Below are positions 33,301-40,864 of a DNA stretch of 64,000 nucleotides, piece by piece. The notes beneath the pieces were generated by a model that worked only from the letters and a program-made list of their open reading frames with translations, did no database searches and was not told the origin of the DNA. This stretch comes from Solanum dulcamara (lineage: Eukaryota > Streptophyta > Magnoliopsida > Solanales > Solanaceae). Positions within the stretch are counted from its first letter, which is position 1. Each line of letters opens with the position of its first letter. The translations under genes were made by a program, and so were the position numbers. The stretch spans positions 17,020,740 to 17,084,739 of the forward strand of contig NC_077245.1 in the NCBI RefSeq assembly GCF_947179165.1, written 5' to 3'.

Positions 33301-34704
33301 TAATAATTCAAATCATGTGATCTTGTCAATAATGTGATGGTTAAAGGATTGAGCCATACGAGTAAGAACCTTTAGTTCCCAGGCTTGAACAGTGACACCA
33401 CTCGGTGCAAGTCCATTTGCTCCAACCTTAGTGGGTGGGTCTACCTGCACCTTTGCTTGTGATTATTTCAGGTAGTCTGACAGATTAGTCGAGGTATGCA
33501 CAAGTTGCCTCCAAAACTAACGTCATTGAGAAACCTTCTTCAAACGCTACTAATAGACGTCATACAACATTCTGTTCAAGCATTCCACCTTTAAAGTCCC
33601 TACTGGTTAAAGTTGGTCAAGTGTTTTGGTGATAGGAGTAGATGCTTTACTGAACTCATTCTACTGCTTTCTTGCTCTTCAAATAATAGGTAGGTTTCTT
33701 TCATTCCAAGTTGAATTTGGTTTGCCGTATTTCTTGTTACATTAGCTGGGAGCAGGAGCTTCTCTGAAGCAATCATGTATCATATTTTTGCCTTTTCTTT
33801 AAGCATTTGGAATGCTTGACATACATGAGCAACAACATACCCAGTGAAATCCCACAAGTGGGGTCTGGGGAGGGTAGAGTGTACGCAGACCTTACCACTA
33901 TCTCATGGAGATAGAGAGGCTGTTTCTGAAAGACCCTCGGCACTTGAGCATGTCTGTCTAATTTTACGCACATATTGGGCCAGACAGGTTTTATATAATA
34001 CTAAGGCTTCAAAACTTTTGATGAGGGATCATATTTTGCTTTGTAATTTCTTTTAGGTGTTTCGTCAGCACTTAATCGATCAAAGAAAAAGGAATGCAGA
34101 AAAAAGATACTCGTAATAGAATCTCTGTTTTGTCTGTCCTATTTTGCAACTTCTTGAGAACTTCCTCCATGTGTGTCCATAAGAAGTGTTGGATAAGGAT
34201 ACAACTTTGATGTATGGGGGAGCATGCTATCAGTTGTCAATTAATAACATTTCATTGTTGAAGTATTTATATCTTTGAGTGCCAGTGGTTAAAATCAAAA
34301 TCAGGTGGAGAATTCTGTTCAAAAGTAAAGCTGACTCATTGACATTGCTATTTGCGCTAATCTTGATTTGGTTTTATCTTTGTTGCCATGGTATGGAAAA
34401 CAGTCTTGGCTCTCTTTATAAGGTTTCATCCTTCTGTTGCAGACATCAATGCAATGGCTTCCTCATATCCAATTTCCTGCTTTATAAATATGCTTTTATT
34501 CCTTGTATGCCTCAACTTATAATGATATCTTACCTGTTCTTCAAATTTCAGGGTCCTCTCTTTCAGCAGCGCCCTTACCCATCTCCTGGAGCAGTCTTGC
34601 GTAAAAATGCTGAAATTGCTTCTCAAAGGAAAAATACTAAATCTAATCTTACCCCTATATCCAAGAGAGGTGATGGTAGTGATGGACTGGGTGACGCTGA
34701 TTGA
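9383..34704 (+). CDS. PQBP1-like protein with two WW domains (13 coding exons, 554 codons)
   Basis: Coding exons: 9383-9724, 9801-9835, 9931-10006, 10113-10191, 12677-12760, 12863-13035, 13343-13396, 19406-19562, 21540-21759, 27053-27166, 28358-28483, 28605-28656 and 34552-34704. All introns are GT-AG, and the sum is 1665 nt, open to the TGA at 34702. Residues 277-307 form WW1 (LPVGW...QWERP; W281, W304, P307). Residues 321-351 form WW2 (LPEYW...QWEHP; W325, W348). C385/C388 and C402/C405 resemble a zinc ribbon. A basic stretch KKDKRKR (457-463) may be a nuclear signal. The C-terminus has [19 protein letters not shown] and [12 protein letters not shown], the conserved PQBP1 tail. In animals that tail binds the U5 snRNP 15-kDa protein, so a nuclear splicing role is inferred. 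The first half (1-263) is low-complexity without a domain I know. WW1 is split after its first Trp by a 6-kb intron. The ATG at 9383 is the first in frame (the frame upstream opens only with a TTG). Confidence 0.88.
10192..12676 (+). other. Intron of the PQBP1-like gene carrying a SINE
   Basis: A 2.5-kb intron (GTAGGT...TGCCAG). It contains an Au-like SINE (11074-11299). At 10600-10660 a 29-bp direct duplication contains CAACACTATCTGTAACTA. I recognise nothing else. Confidence 0.75.
11074..11299 (+). mobile_element. SINE, Au-like
   Basis: About 226 bp. The head resembles a tRNA promoter: an A-box-like GACCTAGTGGTCAATG near 11086 and a B-box-like AGATCAAGTCC near 11129. The body has GGCAAAAAAACACTAGGTG and a GTGCGAGAGTTGG segment close to the 3' end. 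The tail is CATCATCATAAAAAA. This head-body-tail order matches the Au SINE group as I remember it. It would be transcribed by RNA polymerase III and moved by LINE enzymes. Confidence 0.65.
13623..14440. mobile_element. hAT-like non-autonomous element (MITE), 818 bp
   Basis: It starts CAGTGTT and ends AACACTG, short inverted ends of hAT type. It is flanked by an 8-bp near-duplication: CTTGAAAG (13615-13622) and CTTGAATG (14441-14448). Both ends carry subterminal GGCGA/TCGCC-rich motifs, such as GGCGAAAGGCGAC on the left and GCCTCTCGCC on the right. There is no transposase frame. The GA-rich middle (14020-14150) gives a long minus-strand frame without meaning. Confidence 0.75.
14842..15600 (+). 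mobile_element. L1-type LINE fragment (zf-RVT region), decayed
   Basis: Broken frames give [31 protein letters not shown] and [12 protein letters not shown]. These are typical of the segment between reverse transcriptase and the zf-RVT domain of plant L1 elements. Further on, SWKLIW and an MPY-QK-GG remnant correspond to the CxxC part of zf-RVT, with several stops. Both ends are truncated. Confidence 0.7.
15640..15950 (+). mobile_element. 5'-truncated RTE-type LINE 3' end with TS-SINE-like tail
   Basis: 15829-15945 contains GAGCCGAGGGTCTTTCGGAA, a run like CTCTACCCTCCCTAGACCCC, and ends GTGGGATTTCACTGAGTATG. This is the tail known from Solanaceae TS SINEs. The upstream TTTCTTGTAGACTT and TTTCTTCATGGTTTTCTTC also occur, inverted, beside the RTE LINE at 22583-23730. 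This is therefore more likely a LINE 3' end than a SINE. Confidence 0.6.
16080..17200 (-). pseudogene. Ty1/copia integrase fragment, decayed
   Basis: Minus-strand broken frames give [14 protein letters not shown] (near 17080), [11 protein letters not shown] (near 16985; the DNG integrase motif) and the downstream phrase GYSPTQKGY (near 16620). These are hallmark pieces of the copia integrase core and its C-terminal side, out of frame with each other. Below 16400 a serine-rich remnant continues ([11 protein letters not shown]). It lies next to, but is not collinear with, the copia element at 17544-19313. It is either an older element that was the target, or a separate fragment. Confidence 0.65.
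17544..19313 (-). mobile_element. Non-autonomous Ty1/copia element with tandem repeats near the gag end
   Basis: LTRs lie at 19125-19313 (5', 189 bp, minus orientation) and 17544-about 17680 (3', about 137 bp). Both begin TGTGAGAAATATATGAG on the plus strand. The primer site TGGTATCAGAAC (plus 19113-19124) abuts the 5' LTR. A purine tract GAGGGGGAGC precedes the 3' LTR. Flanks are ATTAT (17539-17543) and ATTAC (19314-19318), a likely duplication with one change. Between the LTRs are a 66-residue leader frame, a repeat array (18493-18900), an RT remnant ([27 protein letters not shown], near 18120-18220; SLYGLK near 17990) and a short 3' remnant (SSDQLADI). Protease, integrase and most of RT are absent. 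Confidence 0.75.
18493..18900 (-). repeat. Tandem array of about nine units, period 49-50 bp
   Basis: Three units begin near 18493, 18543 and 18592 with GGGTAGGGTC(A/G)GAATGATGGCA. Six begin near 18630, 18679, 18728, 18777, 18823 and 18868 with AAAAAGTAGTCACCGGAAAG or variants. Both subtypes share the core GGAA(T/A)GATGGCA, so it is one family with two variants. It lies inside the non-autonomous copia element. Confidence 0.85.
19563..21539 (+). other. Intron between WW1 and WW2 exons
   Basis: 2.0 kb, GTATGC...TTGCAG. It contains a possible solo LTR (20979-21344). I recognise nothing else. Confidence 0.75.
20979..21344. repeat. Possible solo LTR
   Basis: It begins TGTTAGGATT and ends CTACTAACA, with an internal TTTGTATATAAATTC TATA-like string. 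A nearly identical 3' end (CTGCTAACAATAAAATTAAA) occurs 48 bp earlier, so the end is duplicated. I find no target duplication, so this is weak. Confidence 0.35.
22583..23730 (-). mobile_element. RTE-type LINE, 5'-truncated, minus strand
   Basis: Broken minus-strand frames give [39 protein letters not shown] and [20 protein letters not shown]. These are the C-terminal reverse transcriptase region typical of plant RTE elements. They are followed by KMREARLR. The element ends in a tail (22583-22715) that on the minus strand reads GGTCTTTCAGAAACAG and then GGGATTTCACTGGGTATGTTGTTGTTG. The TTG repeats are the 3' end. It sits in a PQBP1-like gene intron in antisense orientation. Confidence 0.8.
23745..24140. 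repeat. LINE scrap and GCGC-rich repeat, possibly hAT-like
   Basis: 23765-23827 matches the L1 piece at 15540-15590 (AAGCCATCAAGAAAATCTGAA). From 23828 a different repeat starts, CAGTGTAAGC, then AAAAAGCGCAAAAAGC, TTTAAGCGCAAATAAAGCG and, on the right, GCACCTTTGGCGAGGC. The CAGTGT start and GCGC/GGCGAG motifs recall hAT MITEs, but no convincing target duplication is visible. Confidence 0.35.
24145..25735 (+). mobile_element. L1-type LINE, 5'-truncated, decayed
   Basis: Frames in order give [65 protein letters not shown] and [20 protein letters not shown]. These are the RT thumb region. [20 protein letters not shown] and a zf-RVT domain follow, with [19 protein letters not shown] near 25270-25325. 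Stops interrupt at several points. A 3' UTR of about 180 bp ends in AAAATAAAATATT. The order and motifs are those of plant L1 ORF2. Confidence 0.8.
25745..26665 (+). mobile_element. Second L1-type LINE fragment
   Basis: It begins [19 protein letters not shown] and continues to [20 protein letters not shown] (zf-RVT), APLALM and [20 protein letters not shown], the usual C-terminal end of Solanaceae L1 proteins. Several stops are present. The 3' part ends near GAAATTATTCCTTGATAAAAAAAAC. It is a different subfamily from the upstream copy (different zf-RVT wording). Confidence 0.75.
27542..27675. repeat. Two direct copies of a 60-bp segment
   Basis: GTGATGCATCATCATGCCAG starts at 27542 and again at 27616 (period 74). 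Each copy runs on to CTTCTAAACATTA, with only a few changes. Confidence 0.85.
27714..27948. mobile_element. Stowaway-type MITE
   Basis: 235 bp. The left end is CTTCCTCTGCCCCAATTTAT and the right end ATAAATTGGGACGGAGGGAG, an inverted pair of the CTCCCTCCGTCCC type. Both sides have TA (27712-27713 and 27949-27950), the Tc1/mariner target. There is no coding capacity. Confidence 0.92.
29770..29935. repeat. GA/GT-rich low-complexity stretch
   Basis: Nearly pure purine plus T on the plus strand, with GGTGGTGGGGAGAGAGAACG and GAGAGAGAAAGGAGC patterns. The open frames on both strands here are side effects of the composition. Confidence 0.8.
29954..30190. mobile_element. MITE-like element with inverted ends
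   Basis: The left end is GGGTCAAATTTGCCCCCGAA, followed by AAATTGCCCTCCGTTA. The right end, inverted, reads AAATTTACCCCTGAATGG, then TTTATCCTTCGTTAG. A diverged relative lies at about 32986-33172. I could not fix a target duplication. Confidence 0.55.
30577..30696. mobile_element. 120-bp hairpin MITE of Mutator type
   Basis: The element is almost all inverted repeat. The left arm has GGACTCTTCAC and CCGTGTCGGATTCTCCAAA; the right arm has TTTGGAGAATCCAACACG and TGAAGAGTCCC. It is flanked by an exact 9-bp duplication CCTGAAAGC (30568-30576 and 30697-30705), the length made by Mutator-like transposases. Confidence 0.85.
30764..32736 (-). mobile_element. Non-autonomous Ty1/copia element: gag and protease only
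   Basis: LTRs at 30764-31054 (291 bp) and 32443-32736 (294 bp) are about 93% alike by eye. The target duplication CTATT is exact (30759-30763 and 32737-32741). On the minus strand the primer site TGGTATCTAGAGC (plus 32428-32440) follows the 5' LTR, and a purine tract AAGGAGGAC precedes the 3' LTR. The inside carries gag and a protease start but no integrase, reverse transcriptase or RNase H. The 1973-bp copy would depend on enzymes made elsewhere. Confidence 0.9.
31080..32409 (-). pseudogene. copia gag-protease, disrupted and truncated
   Basis: The ATG at 32409 is followed by an in-frame TGA before [20 protein letters not shown] (UBN2-type gag start). A frameshift near 32140 leads to [20 protein letters not shown] and [18 protein letters not shown]-like knuckles survive in part (CKICKQLGH). 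The protease motif [12 protein letters not shown] lies near 31470-31490, and [14 protein letters not shown] near 31260. The frame then ends close to the 3' LTR, so the rest of pol is missing. Confidence 0.8.
32986..33172. repeat. Diverged relative of the 29954 MITE
   Basis: The left end AAGGTCGAATTTACCCTTAA and the right end GGGGCATTTTGACCCTTTAC form weak inverted ends, similar to those of the element at 29954-30190. Confidence 0.4.
33330..33525 (+). mobile_element. Au-like SINE, diverged
   Basis: TTCCCAGGCTTGAACAGTG is B-box-like and TAGTCGAGGTATGCACAAG is the conserved end of Au-type SINEs. The head is poorly preserved and the boundaries are uncertain. Confidence 0.5.
33829..33955 (-). mobile_element. 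TS-SINE/RTE-type tail, minus strand
   Basis: The minus strand reads GCCGAGGGTCTTTCAGAAAC and ends GGGATTTCACTGGGTATGTT with TTG repeats. No coding part or clear tRNA-like head is attached. Confidence 0.65.
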
Positions 34705-35170
34705 AGAATTTAAGCCATTGTGTTATATTTATTCGCTTAAAGTAAGTTCCCCCCACCCCACACCACCCATCCCCAGACAAGTCTTGACATTGTCAGCTTG
34801 AATGCGGTTGCTGTATATTTTTAACTGTCAAATCATTTTCTCATTTCAGGGAGGATTCACAGAAAGGGAACTTTTCCCAGTTGAAGTTGCTTCACCACAA
34901 GGAGCTAGTCATACTCACATTCTAATCGTAGAGGCTGCAAGAACAGGCATGAATGAATATTCTTCTCGAAGTTCCTGACATACTGCTGAAAGAATTTCAT
35001 CCAAAAATGCAATAGGCATGTAGAACATAAAATTTGCAGTTAAAATGCTAGTGTCTAAATTCCTCCTCCTCCTTCAGAAAAAGACTTCCAAACTTCATAA
35101 ACAGGGACTGCTGTAGGAGCATAGGCCAGCCGCTGTATAGAAAGCTATTTATTGTAATCATATATGTGTT
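34705..35170 (+). other. 3' UTR of the PQBP1-like gene with a spliced intron
   Basis: After the TGA at 34702 a good donor (GTAAGTT, 34742) and acceptor (CATTTCAG, 34849) suggest a 108-bp intron within the 3' UTR. Transcription probably ends near 35150-35200, where TTATTGTAATC precedes a T-rich stretch. This is inferred from signals only. Confidence 0.5.
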
Positions 35171-35383
35171 TGGCATACGGTTTTTTTTTTTCTTCTTTTT
35201 TTTTTGAGAAAGAGGTCATGAAAAGGAAAAAAAAATGAATTCTCTACAGTAGTCACCACTCTTGCAGGATTAGGAAGCTAGAACACTTGGATCCTACTGA
35301 GTGTTCACTTCTCTTATCTAATTCGTTTCACTATATTATTCTAAAAAGGAAATTTTCATTTATCATTTAGTTTTGAGGCGAGT

Positions 35384-35510
35384 TTCCGTTGGAAACCACC
35401 TCTCTACTTTCCGGGGGGGGGGGGGGGAGGGGGGTAAGGTCTCTGTACATACTACCTCTTCAAATTCTACTTGTGGAATTATATTGAGTATGATGTTGTT
35501 CATTTAGGGT
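35384..35510 (+). mobile_element. TS-SINE/RTE-type tail with a long G run
   Basis: GTTGGAAACCACCTCTCTAC, then GGTAAGGTCTCTGTACATAC and ACTTGTGGAATTATATTGAG correspond to the TS tail. In place of the usual short G-rich part there is a run of about 20 Gs broken by one A (35419-35442). Confidence 0.6.
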
Positions 35511-35527
35511 ATGATGTTGTTCATTTA

Positions 35528-37182
35528 GGGGTTGTTTGGTACAAAAATGAATAATGCAGGGATTAATAGTGTAGGAATTAGTAATGCAGAGATTATTTTT
35601 TATCAAGTATTTGGTTCATTGCTTCCTATCTAATCTTGTATTTGGTTTAAAATTCTATAAAAAAGTTTCTTTCCAATATTACCTTTGAATTATTATGAGA
35701 TTTTTTATTTCATGTAATTGGATCAAGGTAAATAATTGTCAGATAATATTATTTTTTTGTGGCCTTCTAATTAGCTAATAGAACAACAATTTTGTCGTCA
35801 TGTTTGCTATTTTCTCACTTGAATTATTTGAGGGTAAATAGTTGTCATCTTAATAAATTGATCACTCTCAAAATGTCAATTTTCAATTTAATAAAGATAA
35901 ATTATCTACTTTTAAAATCGAAAAGACGGTAAACAATAGTAAAATTGAATAAATCATTTGCGTTTACATATAAAAAGTTGTAGCTTTAATGTGGAGTTAA
36001 TATCTTAAAAGGTCATTCAACTTAGAGAATTTATCTAGCAATGTTATTGAATTTTGTCTTGTATCAGTAAAATCACTCAATTATGTTTTTGTATCAACAA
36101 AATCACTCAACAAAATTAATTATCAAAAATAAATAAATTGACATGACAATTTTTTTTATATTATGTAAATGTAACCACAAATAAATAAAATTTAAAAATT
36201 TGACGTGGCAATTTTTTTTAATATATTATGTAAATATGAATTTACAAATAAATAAAATTTGTAAGCTAATTTATTTGAATAAATTTACGAGTACAAAACT
36301 AAAAATATAAAACATTAAATCAAGAAAATAAACAAAATGAAGAAAAGGATTTGAGGGGTATTTTTGTCTTTACTTATTTAACCCATGGTATTAAATCTTA
36401 TGTATTACTAATACCATCAAATGGAAGGTATTAGTAATACATCCTATAATACCATGTAGGGTGTATAACTAGGTAAAATAACACTTATACCCAAAAAGGG
36501 AAAGTATTTACCCTTAAATACTTCATTACTTTCATAACTTTTTTTATTTTAAAATGACAAAATTTTATTTTAAAATTCGTGCACTGACATCGGCATGACG
36601 TCAACACCCATCCTATATGATACTTATAAGGTATCAATATACCTACAGAGTATCACAGAGGATTAAGTTCATTCCTATATGATATTGATATAGTATGAAT
36701 ATACCGACGGAATATCACAAAGAATATACTTTCTACTAATTTAGAGTTTAATAAATAAGATTGTGATTTTAATAATTTTCTCTTAACTGTTTTATTTTTA
36801 TTTCTTAAAAAAAGAGCTCAATCATATATGATACAGATAGGGTATCAATATACCGATGGAGCATCACAGAGAATTAAGCTCAATCTTTTATGATGCCGAT
36901 ATAGTATCAATATATAGATGGAATATCACAGAAGATTATTTCATAGCAGTGATGGTGACGTCAGTATGACGTCATGCACGAAATTAAAAAGAGAAAATGG
37001 GGTAAGAGAGTAAATAATTTAGGTTGGGTCCAATTTAGGTAAATAATTTCATAATTTTATCTATTTTGTGTAATTTGAATTAGTTATACATAGGCCTACA
37101 ATTTCTACCAAATATAATACTAAATAATACCATACATAATACATGGATTGTTAACTTTTAATACATCCTACCAAACGACCCC
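35528..37182. mobile_element. PIF/Harbinger-like non-autonomous element, 1655 bp
   Basis: The left end GGGGTTGTTTGGTA and right end TACCAAACGACCCC (separated by one base within the flank) form inverted ends. Both flanks are TTA (35525-35527 and 37183-37185), the PIF/Harbinger target. No transposase is seen; the interior is AT-rich. Four related segments of about 60 bp start near 36611, 36673, 36822 and 36884, each with a GATA...TATCAATATACC and ATATCACA or similar core. Confidence 0.8.
36611..36935. repeat. Four diverged copies of a 62-bp unit in two tandem pairs
   Basis: Starts near 36611 and 36673 (period 62), and again near 36822 and 36884 (period 62). The core is TATATGATA...GTATCAATATACC...TATCACAGAG. 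The whole set lies inside the PIF-like element. Confidence 0.75.
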
Positions 37183-37185
37183 TTA

Positions 37186-37489
37186 ATGTTTTGTTTATAC
37201 TACTTGACTCCCTTCTCTTTAAAAATCTTTTAGACGTAGAGTTGGAAATTTATTTTGGCACCAAAATTGGAGTGGTTAGATGACCTTCCAAAGTGGTTTT
37301 CCTTGTTGAAAATCAAAATAATATAGCATCTCTAGAGGCTTAATGTAAGTTGTTAAAATTTATGCAATACTTCTCCATTTTTTGGTCGTGTAACCTGATT
37401 TCTCTGCTTTCTAAGTAGAAAGGTCATTTTCCTCATTTTTAGAAACTTAAACTACTTTGATGTGTGTTACTTAAGCTGGGAGTCTCTCA
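37186..37489. other. Short intergenic stretch, nothing recognised
   Basis: AT-rich DNA between the PIF-like element and the gypsy LTR fragment. No frame or repeat was identified. Confidence 0.5.
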
Positions 37490-38061
37490 ACCAAGTTTAA
37501 ATGAGTTAAAGTTTTGAGTATAAAAAGTATTTGAAAGTATGAGATAAAAGTATGAGAAGATTAAATGAAGCATTTTGAGTTCTTACATACAGTTTAGCAT
37601 GAGCATATCATCTTATGCTTTGGGAATAGTATTGAGCATCGAGTTGGACAAGAGTCAATTCACTCTAGTTCCACAAACTAGGTAGCCAACGTAAGATAGG
37701 ATCGTACCGAAAGTCGAACTCCTCCGCCTCTGAGAAGGCTCATAAGATGGATCCATAATTTAAAGTTTGTCTCATGCCTTGACAAGGTATGGGATGGCTC
37801 TAACAATGTGGGCAAGCCGTTATATCATCACGTAGCTCATAAATGATGGTTGTCGGTTAGAAAAACTCCCCAAAAAGTATAAATTATTATATTTTATATA
37901 CTAAGTTGCATTATTATCTTTTTAAAGCATGGTCTCTTATTATATTTCATGCTTATTTGAGTTGGTTATTTTCAGAGTTGAGTATCCTGAGTAAGTTTTC
38001 TTTTGCCATTTTACATACTCATACATTTCATGTACTGACGTCATTCGACCTGCATCGTTTT
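37490..38061 (+). repeat. Fragment of a Tekay/Del-type gypsy LTR
   Basis: The order of motifs matches the second half of the complete LTR at 46857: AGTATTGAGCATCGAGTTGG, then GTAGCCAACGTA, CTTGACAAGGTATGG, then GATGGTTGTCGG...AGAAAAACTCCC and CATTTTACATACTCATACAT. It stops at GCATCGTTTT where another LTR begins. The remaining LTR end is absent. Confidence 0.65.
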
Positions 38062-38144
38062 TGTAAGACCCCGAAAGTTGAAAAGTGGAAAAAACGAGGA
38101 TCTAAATATGAAATTCTAAAAAATGCAGCTTTTGGCACCAGGTG

Positions 38145-38590
38145 ATGACCACGAGGGACATCATGGGCCGTGCTATGCACCACAGTTCATGGTGTGCCAC
38201 CGTGGTGGAGTTTCTGAACCTCAAACCCTACAGGAAAGGGTCCAAGACTGGGACCACGGGCCGTGGTGAGCACCACGAGCCGTGGTGCCCTTCATGGTGT
38301 CCCCTCCCATAAGACCCTCAGAAAACATTCCAAGGTAGAGACCATGTCCCAACCCCCCCATGGATCATATAGCCTTTTACGGACCGTGGTGGGTTCCTTG
38401 GTGGTCACCCCTACAGACCCTCATATCAGGATCCTTACCATGACCCTCATCGCGGGCCGTGGTGACCTTCACAAATCGTTATGATTTTTCTGAAGATCCT
38501 GAAGATTTCCTTTTTCCCCAAATTAAGGCATTGACCACGGGCACCACCACGATCCATGGTGAAGTTTACGGATTATGGTGGGTCTTCCGT
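38145..38590 (+). repeat. CCACGG/CCGTGG palindrome cluster in the LTR
   Basis: Repeated pieces such as GACCACGGGCCGTGGTGAGC, CACCACGAGCCGTGGTGCCC, TTACGGACCGTGGTGGG and ACCACGGGCACCACGATCC. They are locally GC-rich in AT-rich surroundings. Confidence 0.8.
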
Positions 38591-39341
38591 GTAGCCCTAG
38601 TTTTTAGTTTTAATGAAGGATATTTTCGTCATTTCCTATATTTTTTTTAGTGAATGTGGATGGTTTTGGGATAAATTCGTGCCTATTAATTACCCTAAAG
38701 TCTTCTAACCCTCTCATTCTCAACATAACTCCCAAAATTCAAAACACTCTCTCCCAAGTTTTCTCTCAAGGTCTTCTTCTTCCTCAAGCAATTTAAGGGG
38801 ATTTCTTCAAGGTCAATCTTTCATTCTTTTCAATTTAGGGCTCATCAAGGTTAAGGTATGTGGGACTTCATCCGTGGGTTCTTTTCACCCATGAAATTCC
38901 AAAGATGTCTTCTCAACTCTCTTATGAATTCTTCAATTAAAAATCTAATTTTATGATTTATATTGGGTCTTCTAAATTATGATATATTTTAATGATATTA
39001 GCCTAATTATGCATAATTCACATCATATTGCATGATTTCAAGTTGAATTTTAATGACTCATGTTATACGCTAGTTTCAAGTATGATTTATGAGATATGAT
39101 CATGATTTTCAAGCTATATCAATGAAGCTTTATGAATGAGTTAAAGTTGTTTTATGCAAAGAAGGTTATGAAAGATAATGCTATGATGTTTCAAACAAGT
39201 TGATGATAGGGCAAGTTAAGTCCCTAAAGATGTTTTATGGTCAAAGATATGTAATGATGGAAGACTTACACCCACATTGCAAGAGTTATATGAAAGATGA
39301 GCTAATCCTATAATGTTATTATGACGATGTTAGATGAGCTA

Positions 39342-40864
39342 TGATCTTGGACACATTTACGTTCCCAATAGCAACTAAAACCCATAAATTATTGCTAGAT
39401 TTGAAGACAAAATTCCTAAAATTGAGTTCATATTGTGCATATTTCGTATTGTTATAACCAAATAACATGTTTAGAAACTTTCAGGTCCAAGTGAGTACAA
39501 ATGGACATTAGAAGCATGATTTGATGAAAATTAGAACTCAAGGGAGAAATAAAATCACAAGGCGACTAAAATACACTACAACAAAGAAAATCAACATCAT
39601 GGAATAAGGACCTACAGTTTTTATTCCAAAATATGGAATATATTGGACAAAACAGTGTAGTCCGCACCAGGTCCGCGACGCAGACTTGGCTATGAAGAAT
39701 CAACAACGAAAAAATAAAATTATTTCATGAGGCAGTGTGGTCCGTGATAAGTCTGCGTCGCAGACCTTGGATATATGTTGATCAAACCAAAGCGTGAAAT
39801 TATTTGGCAAAGCAGTGTGGTCTGCGGCAAGTACACATCGCGGACCTTGGACATGTGCAAGCTAAATTCATCTCAAAAATGGGAAAATGAATTGTTATAT
39901 TGGAACAAGACAAGTCCGTGTCACGAACTTCAGTGCGATTGCTTTAACAACGCATTTTCTGGTGCTATAAAGAGCACTTTTACATTTTTTATTTGAGCAC
40001 TAGTTCTTGTCAGAGAGAATCTGAAGGAAGACGAGAGAAGACCTAGTTTGGTGATGTTTTCTCCTTTCTTTTCACCTTGAATTCAAGTTTATGTTACAAA
40101 TGCTTCATGTAATTATCTCACAAACTATGAAGGGCTAAATTCCTTTGTTCTTGGGTTGTAGCCATAAGATGAAAGTTTAATTATTGTTTGCTTTGGTTGA
40201 AAATGGGTTTCATATTAAGTTACTCTTATATTCTTGTTTTAATTGTTTTAATGCTTGATCACCATTAAAACATATTTGTTGTCTATCCTTAACTCGAAAG
40301 ATGAAAGGCAGATAGAATACTAGAATATAAGGAGCATGCTTGTTTTAGAGTTGTCTAGAATAATTAGTGTATAAAATGATTGTGACACATATCTATACAC
40401 CATGTTTGGTTGCTAAACAAGATGAAAAGATTAATGCATTTTTGTTGGTTCATGCTTATCCCCGCTCAACGATGTAGTTAAGCTGTTAACAAGAATAGGC
40501 AATTAGAGAATGGAAGATCATAATTGTAAAAATCAACCCCGTAAACCATTAATTGGGAACCCCTTGGATACCAAGGTAAAGAAGGTTAAACCGGAAATCT
40601 TAAATTGCTACAACCCAAGGACTCTTCTTTAAATTGATAACTCTAATTGACATCTTTTAAGTAGTTTTCACCTAGTTTTGATATCATCATTCGTAGATAT
40701 AAGCAAACTCAACTTTTTGAGACACACACTAATAATTCAATTCATTGCAAAGTTAACTAAGCCTAGTTGCATATTCCTTGTGGGTTCGACATTTGGCTCT
40801 CAAAAAGAGTCACTATATTACTTTTGAGACCACGTATACTTACGTATGCATTTGGAGAGCAACA
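39342..40864 (+). repeat. Solo LTR, 1523 bp, nested
   Basis: It starts TGATCTTGG and ends GGAGAGCAACA. It is flanked by the exact duplication AGCTA (39337-39341 and 40865-40869). Motifs near the end, TTGTGGGTTCGACATTTGGC and ACCACGTATACTTACG, recall Athila/Tat-type LTRs; the lineage is uncertain. Three CG-rich modules of about 60 bp lie at 39650-39860. No coding part is present, so it arose by LTR-LTR recombination. Confidence 0.8.

Larger units (their letters stand above)
28657..34551 (+). other. Last coding intron, 5.9 kb, with several insertions
   Basis: GTATGT...TTTCAG. Contents are listed separately. 28985-29480 holds weak matches (TTTAAGCGCAAATCCC, ATAGCGCACTTTG) to the GCGC-rich repeat at 23828. 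I cannot define its ends. Confidence 0.75.
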
